This document shows, in pieces, positions 11,135-21,089 of a DNA stretch of 64,000 bases. The stretch's first letter is position 1. Each line of letters starts with the position of its first letter. The DNA is taken from positions 113,180,316 through 113,244,315 of the forward strand of contig CM071571.1 in the NCBI GenBank assembly GCA_036426205.1. The letters are read 5' to 3'. A program made the position numbers and the translations under genes. This stretch comes from Ascaphus truei (taxonomy: Eukaryota > Chordata > Amphibia > Anura > Ascaphidae). The notes beneath the pieces were generated by a model. The model saw nothing but the letters and a program-made list of their open reading frames with translations. It was not told the origin of the DNA and made no database searches.

Positions 11135-11300
11135 ATGACGATGTGTGGTCCCACTTCTGTGGGGGCACCTCTGACCCGTAGTCTGCGGGCATGACGATGT
11201 GTGGTCCCACTTCTGTGGGGGCACCTCCGACCCGTAGGTGCGGGGATGATGATGTGTGGTCCCACTTCTGTGGGGGCACCGCGGACCCGTAGTGAGCACC
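11135..11300 (+). repeat. Three tandem 55-56-bp repeats
   Basis: Units start at 11135, 11191 and 11246, each holding ATGTGTGGTCCCACTTCTGT followed by GGGGGCACC and GACCCGTAG. They lie about 0.5 kb upstream of the recognisable Tx1 ORF1 fragment and could be part of a LINE 5' region, but this link is not shown. Minus-strand ORFs through this array are artefacts of the repeat. Confidence 0.85.
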
Positions 11301-13054
11301 CGTGAGTTCCCCAGACCCCCATGGGAACCACCCGAGGCCCCGCAGACACCTGTGGGTTTGACCCGGGGCTCCCAGACATCCTTGGGCCTACCGTGGGGAC
11401 CCAATTGTGGCTCACGGTGACCCAAGGAGACCACCTGGGCGCCATGGTGCTGGCAGGATCCACCAGCAGGCCTCCAGAACCTGTGGAATGCTGCTGGTAA
11501 ACTGTAGGTCTGTCCAGGTGCCCTGCCAGCCCACCGGGGACTAGCGTGGGGCTGCGTTATGGACCCTGAATGTAAAAGAATAAATCTTGTATTTATGGGG
11601 GGTCACAGGGGGTGGGTAATGTATTTAATAAATATAATGCTGTTTATTGTGGGTCATTGTACTGTTTTTATTGTGGGTACTGGGGTGGGGGTGGGGTGTT
11701 TCCCCAACGGTATGTGGGTAGGCCTCCCTTGTGGGTAGGCGAGGAGGGTGAACCGTATTACGTTCACCCTCAGAAGTCTCCGAAGCGGAATGCAACATCA
11801 ATTCCGCACAGGGTGGCCCTGTCCGGCCCACAGGTTAGGATTAGCCAGTGTGAGCCGGACCCCAAAAATATGCAGTCCCCCCCTCGAAGATCTGGAGGGA
11901 ATGCAGGAGGAGGTACCCGGCTTCCCTGGAGTGGATGATCAAAGTGCTCAACAACATGAGGCTTTGCCCCTAGAAATGGACGTTGGGGAGCCTTCCAACA
12001 CCCCTCCCAGTTGGAGAACATCCCCCGGGGACTTGTGTTTCGGTAAATCTGCCGCGCCGGACGCAGTTGTCTTTGGGGACTCGGAGATCGGCCAGGATCC
12101 CCCGCCGGCTGTGCCGCCTTCGGGTGGCACACCTGAGGCTGAGCCCCGGTTTGTGTCACTGGAAGAAGGGGATGGGCTAGGGCTGACCCCCGTGGTTGGG
12201 GGTTTGGAGGATGGAGCGGGGGAGGCGGGTGTGGGTGAGGGTGTTTTAGCGAGCACTTCTTTTTGCATCTGGGAGATGCCAGATGTGAGCTCTCCTGGTG
12301 AGGAGTTTTGGTCGGGCACTTTGTTGGAGGCGACTGCTGGGCTGGACCCTCCCTATGAGGTACTTGCTGAAAAGTGCCCTCCCGCGATTAATGCGAATGA
12401 CCGTGGCATCTCGTTTGTTCGCATGGCGGTAGAGGAGACCAGGAGGGCACTGTGTGCCTCGTTGTCCCCCGAGGACACTAGGGAGACCGCTACCTCCGCC
12501 ATACCGCCACCAGCTACCCCTGAACATCCCACCCCTGGGTTGGATGTGGAGGATATAGTGGACCCCCTTGTGGAAACACCGAGGAGGGGACCCACTCTAA
12601 GGCTGAGAAAGGCCCCCGCAGGGAAGGGCGGGGGTCTTCAGTTTTTCTGTCAAGAGGAGCTCGGGGAGTTGGGGCTCAGTGAGGAGTCCTCTGGCACCGC
12701 GGAGGCTGTGGACTCTTTGACCCCCGTTATCCCTGCCCAGGAGCTAGATGGTTTCTTGTAGGATACCCTCTGCAAACACGGAACCACGAAGGTGCAGTTG
12801 GCCCTTGGAAGGTGGAAGGATGCCTCGGTCATTCTCCTCTCTCTCAAAGTATACATCAGGGCTAACCACAAGGCCAAAATCTCTGGGCCTATCCATCTTC
12901 GTGTCCTGAAATTTCATAAATTGATGCGAAATAGCAGGAAAACGGCGGTGCATCTGCTGCTGCTGAAGAAAAATTGGAACCAACAAAACTGCAAACTGCA
13001 AAGAACTAGGTGCAAAAATTTATTAGTGGCATAATAAAAACAGCCAGAAGGACA

Positions 13055-13096
13055 CTCTAACGCGTTTCACGTGATATCCCACGCTTTATCAAAGAG
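13055..13096 (-). ncRNA. Hammerhead-ribozyme-like motif, copy 2
   Basis: On the minus strand, stem I is CTCT with AGAG and the core is TTGATAAA, identical to copy 1. Stem II is GCGTG, loop GGATAT, CACGT (closed by a G-T wobble). Then come GAAA, CGCG and TT, identical to copy 1. The loop and both stems differ in sequence from the copy at 8938 yet pair equally well, while the core is unchanged. That is the pattern expected of a conserved RNA structure. Core position 3 is U and position 8 is A here too. Confidence 0.6.
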
Positions 13097-13220
13097 GAAA
13101 TATCATTAAACGATCGCATAGTTAAATTCCCACAATTCCCTGTCCAATCCTATGACGTTACGTTATTCAAGCCAATCAGAAGCTTGGGATGCGTCACACC
13201 CCTGCAGCTGACGTGAAGCA

Positions 13221-13508
13221 CGTAAGCTTTGAGACACAGCCGGCTACCCTTCACAAAGTGATTGCAGGGGAGGTAATGTATCCTCCCTGCTATGACGCGA
13301 CGGCCCATCTGGCCAATCACGTGCCTCATGGGGCGGAGATTCCAAAAGGTAAACAAAGCTGTACGTAAGCTTTGAGACACAGTCAGCTAACTTTCACAGA
13401 GTGATTGCAGGGGAGGTAATGTATCCTCCCTGCTATGACGTGACGGCCCATCTGGCCAATCACGTGCCTCATGGGGCGGGGTTTCCTGAAGGTAAACAAA
13501 GAGCTGTT
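13221..13508. repeat. Two tandem copies of a 143-bp unit
   Basis: Copy 1 (13221-13363) and copy 2 (13364 to about 13508) both start CGTAAGCTTTGAGACACAG and contain GATTGCAGGGGAGGTAATGT and GGCCAATCACGTGCCTCATG. They differ by scattered substitutions. The repeat lies inside the insertion in Tx1 ORF1. Confidence 0.9.
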
Positions 13509-13900
13509 TAGTGGATTTACACGGAGGAGAGGAAATAGTGGGTATATCAATTAAACATACAACTTACTGGGTCACCGCTATAATATCACATTGGTCAATC
13601 CAGTGATGATTTGGTATTGTAATTTCTAAGGTAGCAATGACCCACATAATTATATAAAAAAGGTTAAAAACCACTATCAACACTATAGTGGAAAAATTGT
13701 TAAAAACACACAAAAAGCTGTTGTAATTACCCTCACAAAACACCAAAAAATATACACAGTTAAAAACCTTTTTGTGGTATTAACCACATTATTGTACAAT
13801 TCATGCTTGAACTTTTTGATAAATTGATGCGAGACCACATAAAGGCTTCTCGGGGTGTAGCACCCTGAGCGCCTGTGAAAAGCAAAACTCTTAACTACCA

Positions 13901-16900
13901 ATGGCTTTGAGCATCGGTACGCTTAACGTGAATGGCTGTAAGGACGGGTTTCGCAGGTTCCAGGTACTCTCCTTTTTACAGAAGGGAAAGTATTCTGTGA
14001 GCTTCCTGCAGGAAACCCATACCACTCCAGAGGCTGAAGCCAGCTGGCATTTGGAGTGGCGAGGCAGTGTCTTCTTTAGCCACCTCACTTTGTCATCTAG
14101 TGGGGTGGTGACCCTGTTCTCTGAGTCCTTTCAACCAGAGCTACTGCTTGCCAAAACTGTTGTTCCAGGTCGCCTGTTGCATCTCAGAGTCCGGCACGAG
14201 GACTACACGTTTAATTTCTTGAACGTGTATGCTCCTGCCACTGGACCCCTGAGAAGGCAGTTCTTTGTCAGAATGTCTGAATACCTGGAGACAGTCGACG
14301 CGGACGAACACGTGGTGCTCGGGGGTGATTTCAACTGCACCCTCGAGGCTCTGAAAGACCGGAATGGCCCAGAGCCACACCCGTGTTCTGCGTCGGCCTT
14401 GCGGGAGGTCATCACCCACTACTCCTTGGTAGATGTCTGGCGAGAACAATATCCCGAGGCATCCACTGAGTTCACCCATGTTAGGGTGTTTAGGGGTGAA
14501 CGGATGTCCTGGTCCCGAATCGACAGGCTGTATATATCCAGACACAGCCTGTCGCGAGCCCAGTCCAGTACCATTAGGCTGGCGCCGTTTTCGGACCACA
14601 ATTGTGCGTCCATGACGGTGGTGCTACTACCAGCAGCGCCCTCGGCCGCCTATTGGCACTTCAACAATACATTTTTGGAAGACAAGAGGTTTGCGACGTC
14701 GGTCCGGGACTTTTGGACGGCCTGGAGAGTTTGCAGGTCGGACTTTGCCACGGTAGAGCAGTGGTGGGATGTGGGCAAGGTTCATCTGCGCCTCGTTTGT
14801 CAGGAGCCCGCCAAAGGTGCTAGCAGACAGCGCGATGCTGAGATCGAGGCCCTTAGGGGGGAGGGGCTCGATCTCGAGGAGCGGCTGTCTGTGGCAGGGG
14901 ACCAATCCCTGCAGAGTGCATACGTGGAGAGGAAGTGCGCTCTCAGAGACTTGGAAGATTGGAGAGCTCGGGGGGCATACGTGCGATCCCGCATCCACTT
15001 CCTTCGGGAAATGGGTTGCGGTTCGCGCCTCTTCTATGCTCTGGAAAAAAAGAGGAGAAACAGTGAACATGTCACCTGCTTGTTAGCAGAGGATGGTACC
15101 CCTCTGACTGACCCGGAGAGCATCCGGGACAGAACCCGGAGATTCTACGTAGACCTTTTCTCTCCGGAGTCCATCCAGCCAGACGCATGCAGGGTGTTAT
15201 GGGAGGGGCTTCCCACGGTCGGCAAGGGTGGAAGGGAGCGGCTTGAGTTACCTTTGACTCTGGCCGAGCTCTCTGAAGCCCTCAGTCTCATGTCCCATGG
15301 AAAAACGCCAGGGCTAGACAAGCTGACTGTGGAGTTCTTCCGGTTTTTCTGGGAGATGCTGGGACCTGATTTCACCGAGGTCCTGGCCGAAGTCCTGGAG
15401 ACCGGTGAGATGCCCCTTTCGTGTCGGCGGGCAATACTGTCTTTGCTGCCGAAGAAGGGGCATCTCCGCCAGATCTCTAACTGGCGACCGGTCTCACTGC
15501 TAAGCACGGACTATAAGATCGTAGCCAAAGCGCTCTCGCTGAGGCTCAAGTCAGTGCTGGCAGAGGTGATTCACCCCGACCAGTCCTATACTGTCCCGGG
15601 CCGGAGTATTCATGACAACATTTTTCTGATCCGGGACCTGCTACATCACGCGTAGAGGACTGGTCTGTCACTCGCCCTCCTGTCCCTAGATCAGGAGAAG
15701 GCGTTTGACAGGGTGGATCACCGTTACCTCATGCAGACCCTGCGGGAGTTTGGCTTTGGCCCACATTTTGTAGGCTTTCTCCAGATGCTGTATGCCTCTG
15801 CAGAGTGTCTGGTGAAGATCAATTGGTCCCTGACGGCACCTTTTGTGTTTGGTCGGGGAGTACGTCAAGGGTGCCCCCTGTCTGGGCAACTGTATGCGCT
15901 GGCCATTGAGCCCTTCCTCTGCCTACTGAGGAGGAGGCTCACCGGGCTGGTGCTGCGGGAGCCCGACATGCGGGTAGTCCTGTCGGCTTATGCCGATGAC
16001 GTGCTCCTCGTGGCCCAGGACCTAGATGATCTAGAGCGGGCGCAAGCATGCCAAGAGGTCTACACCGCGGCCTCTTCTGCTCGGATCAACTGGTCCAAGT
16101 GCTCCGGCATTTTGGTGGGTCCCTTACAGGTGGAATCTTTGCCCCCCACGTTTCGTAATGTCTCGTGGGGGAGCGATACTCTCAAATATCTGGGAGTCTA
16201 CCTGTCTGCTGCGGAGAACCCGGCCCCAGAAAACTTCAGTGATCTTGAGGAACGAGTCATTGCTCATCTGGGGTCTTGGGTGTATCTGTCAAGAATGCTT
16301 TCCCTCAGGGGAAGAACCCTGGTGATCAACTAGCTGGTGGCCAGTCAGCTATGGCACCGGCTGATAGCCATGGGTCCGACCCCCGAATTTATCAACAAGA
16401 TCAAGAGGAGGTTGATGGATTTTCTCTGGATGGGGAAGCATTGGGTCTCTGCGGGAGTTGCGTGCCTTCCTTTGGAGGAGGGTGGACAGGGAGTGGTGTG
16501 TGTCCGCTCCCAGTTACACACTTTCCGCCTCCAATACCTGCAGAGATACCTATTCGCAGATCCATCTCCGCAGTGGTGCCAGCTGGCAACCAGTTTCTTT
16601 CGCCAGCTGCGCAATATGAGGTATGACCGGCAACTGTTTATCATCAGGCCCAAGGGTTTAGGTAGAGACCTCTCGGAGCTGCCGGCATACTACCGGGACT
16701 TACTTAAGGCCTGGAATCTGGTCTCCGCGACCAGGAAGGAACAGGCGGTGGGGGTTGATTTCCTCGCCGAGCCCCTGCTGTATAATCCGGCAGTGGGGGC
16801 TCGGATGTTGGATTCACCCTCTATTTGCCGCCGGCTAATCCTGGCGCAGGTGACCAGAGTCTGGGATCTCCTGGACTATGAGCAGCGAGACTGGGTAAGG

Positions 16901-17824
16901 GCAGAGGTGCTCGCGCCCCGTATGGGTCAGCGTTCTTCCTGCGTCCCTCAACGTTTGATCCGGGAGATTAAAGATGCCATCCACCCCGACTCACGCACCT
17001 TCATTGAGGGGGTATTGCAGACCGGAGAGCCTTGTCAACCTATCAACTTCAGCTCTCCGGATCTTTGCGTGGAACCAAAGCCACAGCAACCCCCTTGGGC
17101 TCCTCTCTCCCCCAACCTCAGCAGGTTGGGGGATATGTCCCCGGCATGTTTCCGCTTCATGCCGAGGAAAGTCCTGTATTCTCTAGTGCGCCATATAGTA
17201 CACTACCTCGCCCTTGTCACCCGCCCCGATACTATCTGGAGGCGGGTATTTCCTGCGAACTAGGGCGAGAGACCCCGGTGGAAGGAACTCTATTCAGATT
17301 TGGTTCCCCGTCCCGCCGGGGATTTGAGTTGGAGGGTCCTCCACGGTGCACTGAGCACAGGAGAGTATTTGGCACATTTCACGGACTCCCCCGCCGCCTG
17401 TTCCTTCTGTGGCGAGCGGCAGTCCGTGTATCACATTTATTTGAACTGCGCCAGACTGCAGCCCCTCTTATCCACCTTGAGGAGCCTTCTCCTGCAGTTC
17501 TGGCTGCATTTTTCCCCTCATCTTTTTATTTTTGGGTGCCCAGTGTCCCGAGACAATAAGCCTAGGGATCTCCTAGTCAACCTGCTCCTGGCATTGGCTA
17601 AGGTAGCCATTTGTAGAACCAGGAAGCAGTGTTTGGAGGGGGGGTTCCCAATGAACATCGTGGTCATGTTCCGGGCGCTGGTGCACTCCCGTATTCGGGC
17701 AGAGTATTCGTACGCCGAGTCCACTGGGACGGTTTCAGAGTTTGCCTCCCAGTGGGCGTTAGGCGGGGTGCTCTGCTCGGTATCCCCCTTCATGGGTTCT
17801 TTTGAATTAACCCTTCTGTTTTAA
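13901..17824 (+). pseudogene. Tx1 LINE ORF2: AP-endonuclease and reverse transcriptase, three in-frame TAG codons
   Basis: One reading frame runs 3,924 bp from ATG 13901 to TAA 17822-17824, broken only by TAG at 15653, 16331 and 17261. The AP-endonuclease shows GTLNVNG, FLQETH, LNVYAPA, LGGDFN, SRIDRLYIS and FSDHNC. The reverse transcriptase shows NWRPVSLL, LDQEKAFDRVDH, RQGCPLSG and the catalytic YADDVLL. The C-terminus has a zinc knuckle CSFCGERQSVYHIYLNC. The product would nick target DNA and reverse-transcribe LINE RNA there. There are no frameshifts over 1,307 codons, so the copy is fairly young. The stops make it inactive unless they are read through. Confidence 0.92.
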
Positions 17825-17923
17825 GTGTACTTTTTACAGTGCACTTGTTGGTTTCATTTATATATTTGTTTGACTGGTTTTCTTTGTTCTAATTGGCAAC
17901 AAGTAGAATTGCTGTTCAACTGA

Positions 17924-17946
17924 ATTGGCCGGCTTTGCCGGCCAAT
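17924..17946. repeat. Hairpin, 10-bp perfect arms, 3-nt loop
   Basis: ATTGGCCGGC and GCCGGCCAAT pair around TTT, 100 bp after the LINE ORF2 stop. It may belong to the LINE 3' UTR or begin the next repeat. Confidence 0.75.
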
Positions 17947-17949
17947 CAG

Positions 17950-18690
17950 TTTTAAACCAGATCAAAATAGACCCACTTCTCTCTCTACTCCTCCCCTCTC
18001 TGTCATTGGTGCACCTTCCTTTATAATCCCTGTCTGTCCACCTCTTCCTCGCTCTGCATAGTTCCTGTTTCCCTGTGTGTATCTGACCTATGCTATGCTC
18101 CTTCTGTGGTCCTGTGATTACCTGCTCCCGTGTTACTTTGGATTTCCCTAGCTTTGACCCCTGCTTACCCTGGACCACTCTGCTCTCTGGTATCCCCTTT
18201 GAACCCTGCTATACATACGACTCCGCTGACCTCTGGCTTCCTAGGACCTGGCTTGCCCTCTGACGACTCTACCCTCTGGATCCCTGAACATTGGCAAACG
18301 AACACGACTACTCTCACGGACATTCCCCAAGGGTTGCAAGTATACTCTAACAAATCTTCCAACAGGCCCAGCAACGCTATACCACACTCCGGGCTTGCTC
18401 CCACTGCTGTGGGTGTGTGGTATCATACCGTTCCCACCTCAGTACTGGGGCCTAGCTTGGTCTGCGGGCATACAGGCGTGACAATCCGAGCAGTGAAAAA
18501 CATTTAAAATAATACATATATAACTCAGAATATAAAAAATAAACCATATAACAAATATAGATTAATAACATTCCTTTTTTCCAGAAGTGACATTTTAGCC
18601 TCATCCCAGCTCACCGCTGCTTCCTCCACCTTTTACCCCAAGACTATAATTTATATTTTTCAAAACAGGTTTTCTTAACTTTTTTTTTTT
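17950..18690. other. Unclassified repeat-like stretch
   Basis: 17950-18490 is C/T-rich with recurring CTGG, CCTCTG and GACTC words, in the style of amphibian LTR or SINE sequence, but I found no ends. 18490-18690 is AT-rich. No gene is seen. Confidence 0.35.
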
Positions 18691-20290
18691 TTGGTAACGT
18701 AACCAATTAGACAACTTTTTTATTTTTTTTTATTTAAAAAAAAAAGACATATAATGTTCTCCTGGCAATGTAACCCCTCCATTGCTTTTGAACTTTATCA
18801 ACTTAATATCGCTAAATGCAACAATCCTTGTACAGTATAAACACCTTTTCCTCCCAACATTCACATAATTTTATGCATGTACAGTACCATCTCTCTGTAA
18901 CCAGATCACATTAGTCCGTTTATGAGTGCAATACTTATTTCCTTGCAGCCTGGCCCATCTCAACGGTGCGGGGATCTTGCAGGGGAACCTTTTTCTTGGC
19001 TGCGCTATTTTCCTCCATGCTGTATCTCTGTCTCCTTTCTGAGGTTCTGTCCTCCTGTCCTGCAGCATGCTGGTGGATAAAGCGCTCTGCTGCTGCTGCT
19101 TCTGCTTCTGAAAATATTTTGGCCACTCCATTTATGAAGACTCTTAAGGTGGCAAGATATCCCAGGGAAAATGTTTTATTTTGCTTATATAGCATACTGC
19201 AAACTTTACTGAACTCCCGTCTTTTATTTGATATTGCAGCAGAATAGTCGTGAAAGATTAGGATCTTCTTAACCTCATAATTAAGGCCATCCGAATTCTT
19301 ATAGGCTTTTAATATTGTTGATTTTTCATAAAAGTCCAGAAACTTTGCGATTACTGCTCATGGCCTACCTTCCTGGTTCTGCCTAACCGGACTAAATCTA
19401 TGAGCCTTTTCCACTTTGACGTTAGTGTGATCATGTGGTAGTCCCAGAGATTCAGGCAGCTATTTTGTGCATGAATAATGCAATTGAGAGGATTTCACCT
19501 CTTCAGGGACTCCTATTAATCTTATATTATTTCTGTGTGACCTGTGTTCCAGGTCCTCCACTTTTGTCTTCTAAAGTTGTATTTATTTTTTTAAGAGTTT
19601 GAATGTCCTGCTGCATTTCTGAGGATACATCCTCTAAGACCCCCACTCTAGATTCAACTTCCCCCATCCTGGTGTTTTGCAGGGTTTGTTCCCCTTTAAG
19701 ATCATCTAAGGATTTTTGCAATTTTTCATCATGTTCATTTAAAGCAGGCATCAATACTTTTGCTACACTCAACATAATCCCTGGGAGTTTCTGCCTCCTG
19801 AGACACCTCTGATTCCTCTGGGTGTGCATGCCGCTCCTCCATGTGCTTGGAAGCCATCTTGGTGTGCTCTGACTTTCTCCCAGCTCTCACCTGCTTTTGT
19901 TGGTGTTTGGGAGACATCTGTGTCTGCCTGGAAAGAAATGTGTCCATATAAATGCTTCTCCTTACTTTTCAAGCTGCTGTCTTGCTGTGGAGCCTTTCCT
20001 GTGTTTCCCCTTTGTTCAGCTGGATTGAAACTGTGAGGGGTTATATTCAGCCTGGTGTCTCAGTAGATACTGCCTGCACATGTATCTCCCCCTCACAGGA
20101 GCATGCAAAGTCTGTTTGCTGTTCACAGGATCATTCAGTGAGTTTTTATCTACTGACTTAAATCATTTGTTCTGGTTGTTTAAGTTGCTGATCTGTGTAG
20201 GACCAGTGGGGCTGCAGGAGCTCAGGGGGATGTGACTTCACCCCCTGGTGCCATACTGGAAGTCACCAAAATACACTTTTTAAGGAGATT
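18690..20290 (-). mobile_element. L1 LINE, 5' half only (5' UTR and ORF1)
   Basis: On the minus strand a GC-moderate 5' leader (about 20290-19950) precedes an L1 ORF1. Beyond the ORF1 end the sequence becomes A-rich on the minus strand (T-runs at 18680-18693 and 18718-18732 on +), and no ORF2 follows. An L1 with ORF1 but no ORF2 is either an internal or 3' deletion or a HAL1-like non-autonomous half-LINE. Confidence 0.65.
18935..19947 (-). pseudogene. L1 ORF1 (RNA-binding chaperone), frameshifted
   Basis: The N-terminal part begins MSPKHQQKQVRAGRKSEHTK (near 19917) and passes into a heptad-rich coiled coil (EKLQKSLDDLKGEQTLQ, RVGVLEDVSSEMQQDIQTLK). NIRLIGVPEE opens the RRM. The C-terminal domain gives ILIFHDYSAAISNKRREFSK and TLRVFINGVAKIFSEAEA. 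These are the order and motifs of L1 ORF1p, which trimerises and coats LINE RNA. The frame changes several times, so it is not functional. Confidence 0.75.
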
Positions 20291-20303
20291 TTTCTTATAC
20301 ATA

Positions 20304-21089
20304 TGTAACCCTTCTATGGTACCCCACCCGACATGAGATTGGGGGGTACACTCCTTCTGGTCACTCTGAGTGGTCTGGGTGCTGTGACCTGCTGGTAAAC
20401 AGGAGGGCTGAGGGCTCCGCGGTGTTGTGGGGAGAACCAGGACAGGGACAGGAGGTGGTGTGGGACAGGTTACCTTGCTCTCTCTGGGTGGTGCAGTGCC
20501 TCCAGCCAGTAGGGATCCCCTGGGGTCTCCAGAGGAGAGACCCCCACTGACACTCCATTCTCCTCACACCAGGAACAGTGATACACACACAGCAGCTTCT
20601 TTCTGTGGTTCTTTATTCAGAGCAGCATACACAGCATACAGCAGAACATCATAGGCCTGATCTGGCTCTCTGCATTTCTGCTCATGGCAGCTTAACTTCC
20701 TCTCCCTCCTCACCCAGGTGGGGCAGGAGGGAGAGAACTCTTCTTGGCTTGCTATCTCTCTGAAGACTCCTGATCACTAACTGAATTTGGGAATATGTCT
20801 CAATTTGAATATCCTCAGGGAGTGTTTCTAGCTTTGAATCATTACAACTCAAAGCTGGATACCGATTGGCTCACACACACATTAGGGGGTGTTCCAACCC
20901 ATATCCACCCTTTGGATTAACACATTCAAATGTTGCTTAGGCCCGCCTCTGAATATTGCTACAATACTTCAGAGCTGAAACTCACAAACAGGCCAACTGA
21001 AAGAATTAACCTTTCCACTGCCTGTTCTAACAGGACTGACAGAGGAAAGGCCCAGAATTAGCAATAGCTGCCGAAGGCCAGGCTATATA
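20304..21089 (-). repeat. 3' LTR of the 20.3-24.2 kb element
   Basis: This is collinear with 23438-24218 over its full length. Its minus-strand start is TATATAGCC where the other copy has TGTATAGCC, so the terminal dinucleotide is mutated here. Confidence 0.88.

Larger units (their letters stand above)
12930..13818 (-). mobile_element. 889-bp insertion with 14-bp target duplication; Penelope-like terminal fragment suspected
   Basis: The 14-mer ATAAATTGATGCGA is present at both sides (12916-12929 and 13819-13832). Removing the insert and one copy restores the ORF1 frame across the junction, so this is a genuine later insertion. Inside are a hammerhead-like motif (13055-13096, minus) and a 143-bp tandem duplication (13221-13508). 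There is no protein-coding region. A variable-length duplication and a hammerhead motif fit a truncated Penelope-like element or a non-autonomous relative; no GIY-YIG or reverse transcriptase is present to prove it. Confidence 0.7.
11748..13867 (+). pseudogene. Tx1 LINE ORF1 fragment, interrupted by one TAG and an insertion
   Basis: The frame is open from about 11748 (no ATG there) to a TAG at 12759-12761. It resumes in the same frame with DTLCKHGTTKVQLALGRWKD to LKFHKLM at about 12929. There the insertion 12930-13818 intervenes. After it the frame resumes at 13819 with KLMRDHIKASRGVAP and a TGA at 13865-13867. The protein is acidic and Pro/Gly-rich in the middle, with no nucleic-acid-binding motif I recognise. 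It would be the C-terminal part of an RNA-binding ORF1 protein of a Tx1-like LINE. ORF2 starts 33 bp after the ORF1 stop, a usual LINE spacing. Confidence 0.65.
11748..17860 (+). mobile_element. Tx1-type (L1-superfamily) LINE, 5'-truncated
   Basis: A LINE on the + strand with an ORF1 C-terminal fragment, then a nearly intact ORF2 carrying an AP-endonuclease, reverse transcriptase and C-terminal zinc knuckle. No ORF1 CCHC knuckles are visible, so the 5' end is lost or rearranged; the left limit given is where the ORF1 frame becomes open. The right limit is just after the ORF2 stop. An 889-bp unrelated insertion splits ORF1. The clade call rests on remembered similarity of the ORF2 C-terminus to fish and frog Tx1 elements. 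Confidence 0.8.

Noticed and set aside
11135..11300. CRISPR-like array
   Set aside because: Only three directly adjacent units without spacers, in a vertebrate intron.
10911..11463. Overlapping minus-strand ORFs of 114-135 codons
   Set aside because: They follow the 55-56-bp tandem repeat and GC-rich DNA; the repeat explains the open frames.
11748..12761. A complete 337-aa gene starting at 11748
   Set aside because: The codon at 11748 is GTG, not ATG, and the frame belongs to the C-terminal part of a LINE ORF1 that continues past the TAG.
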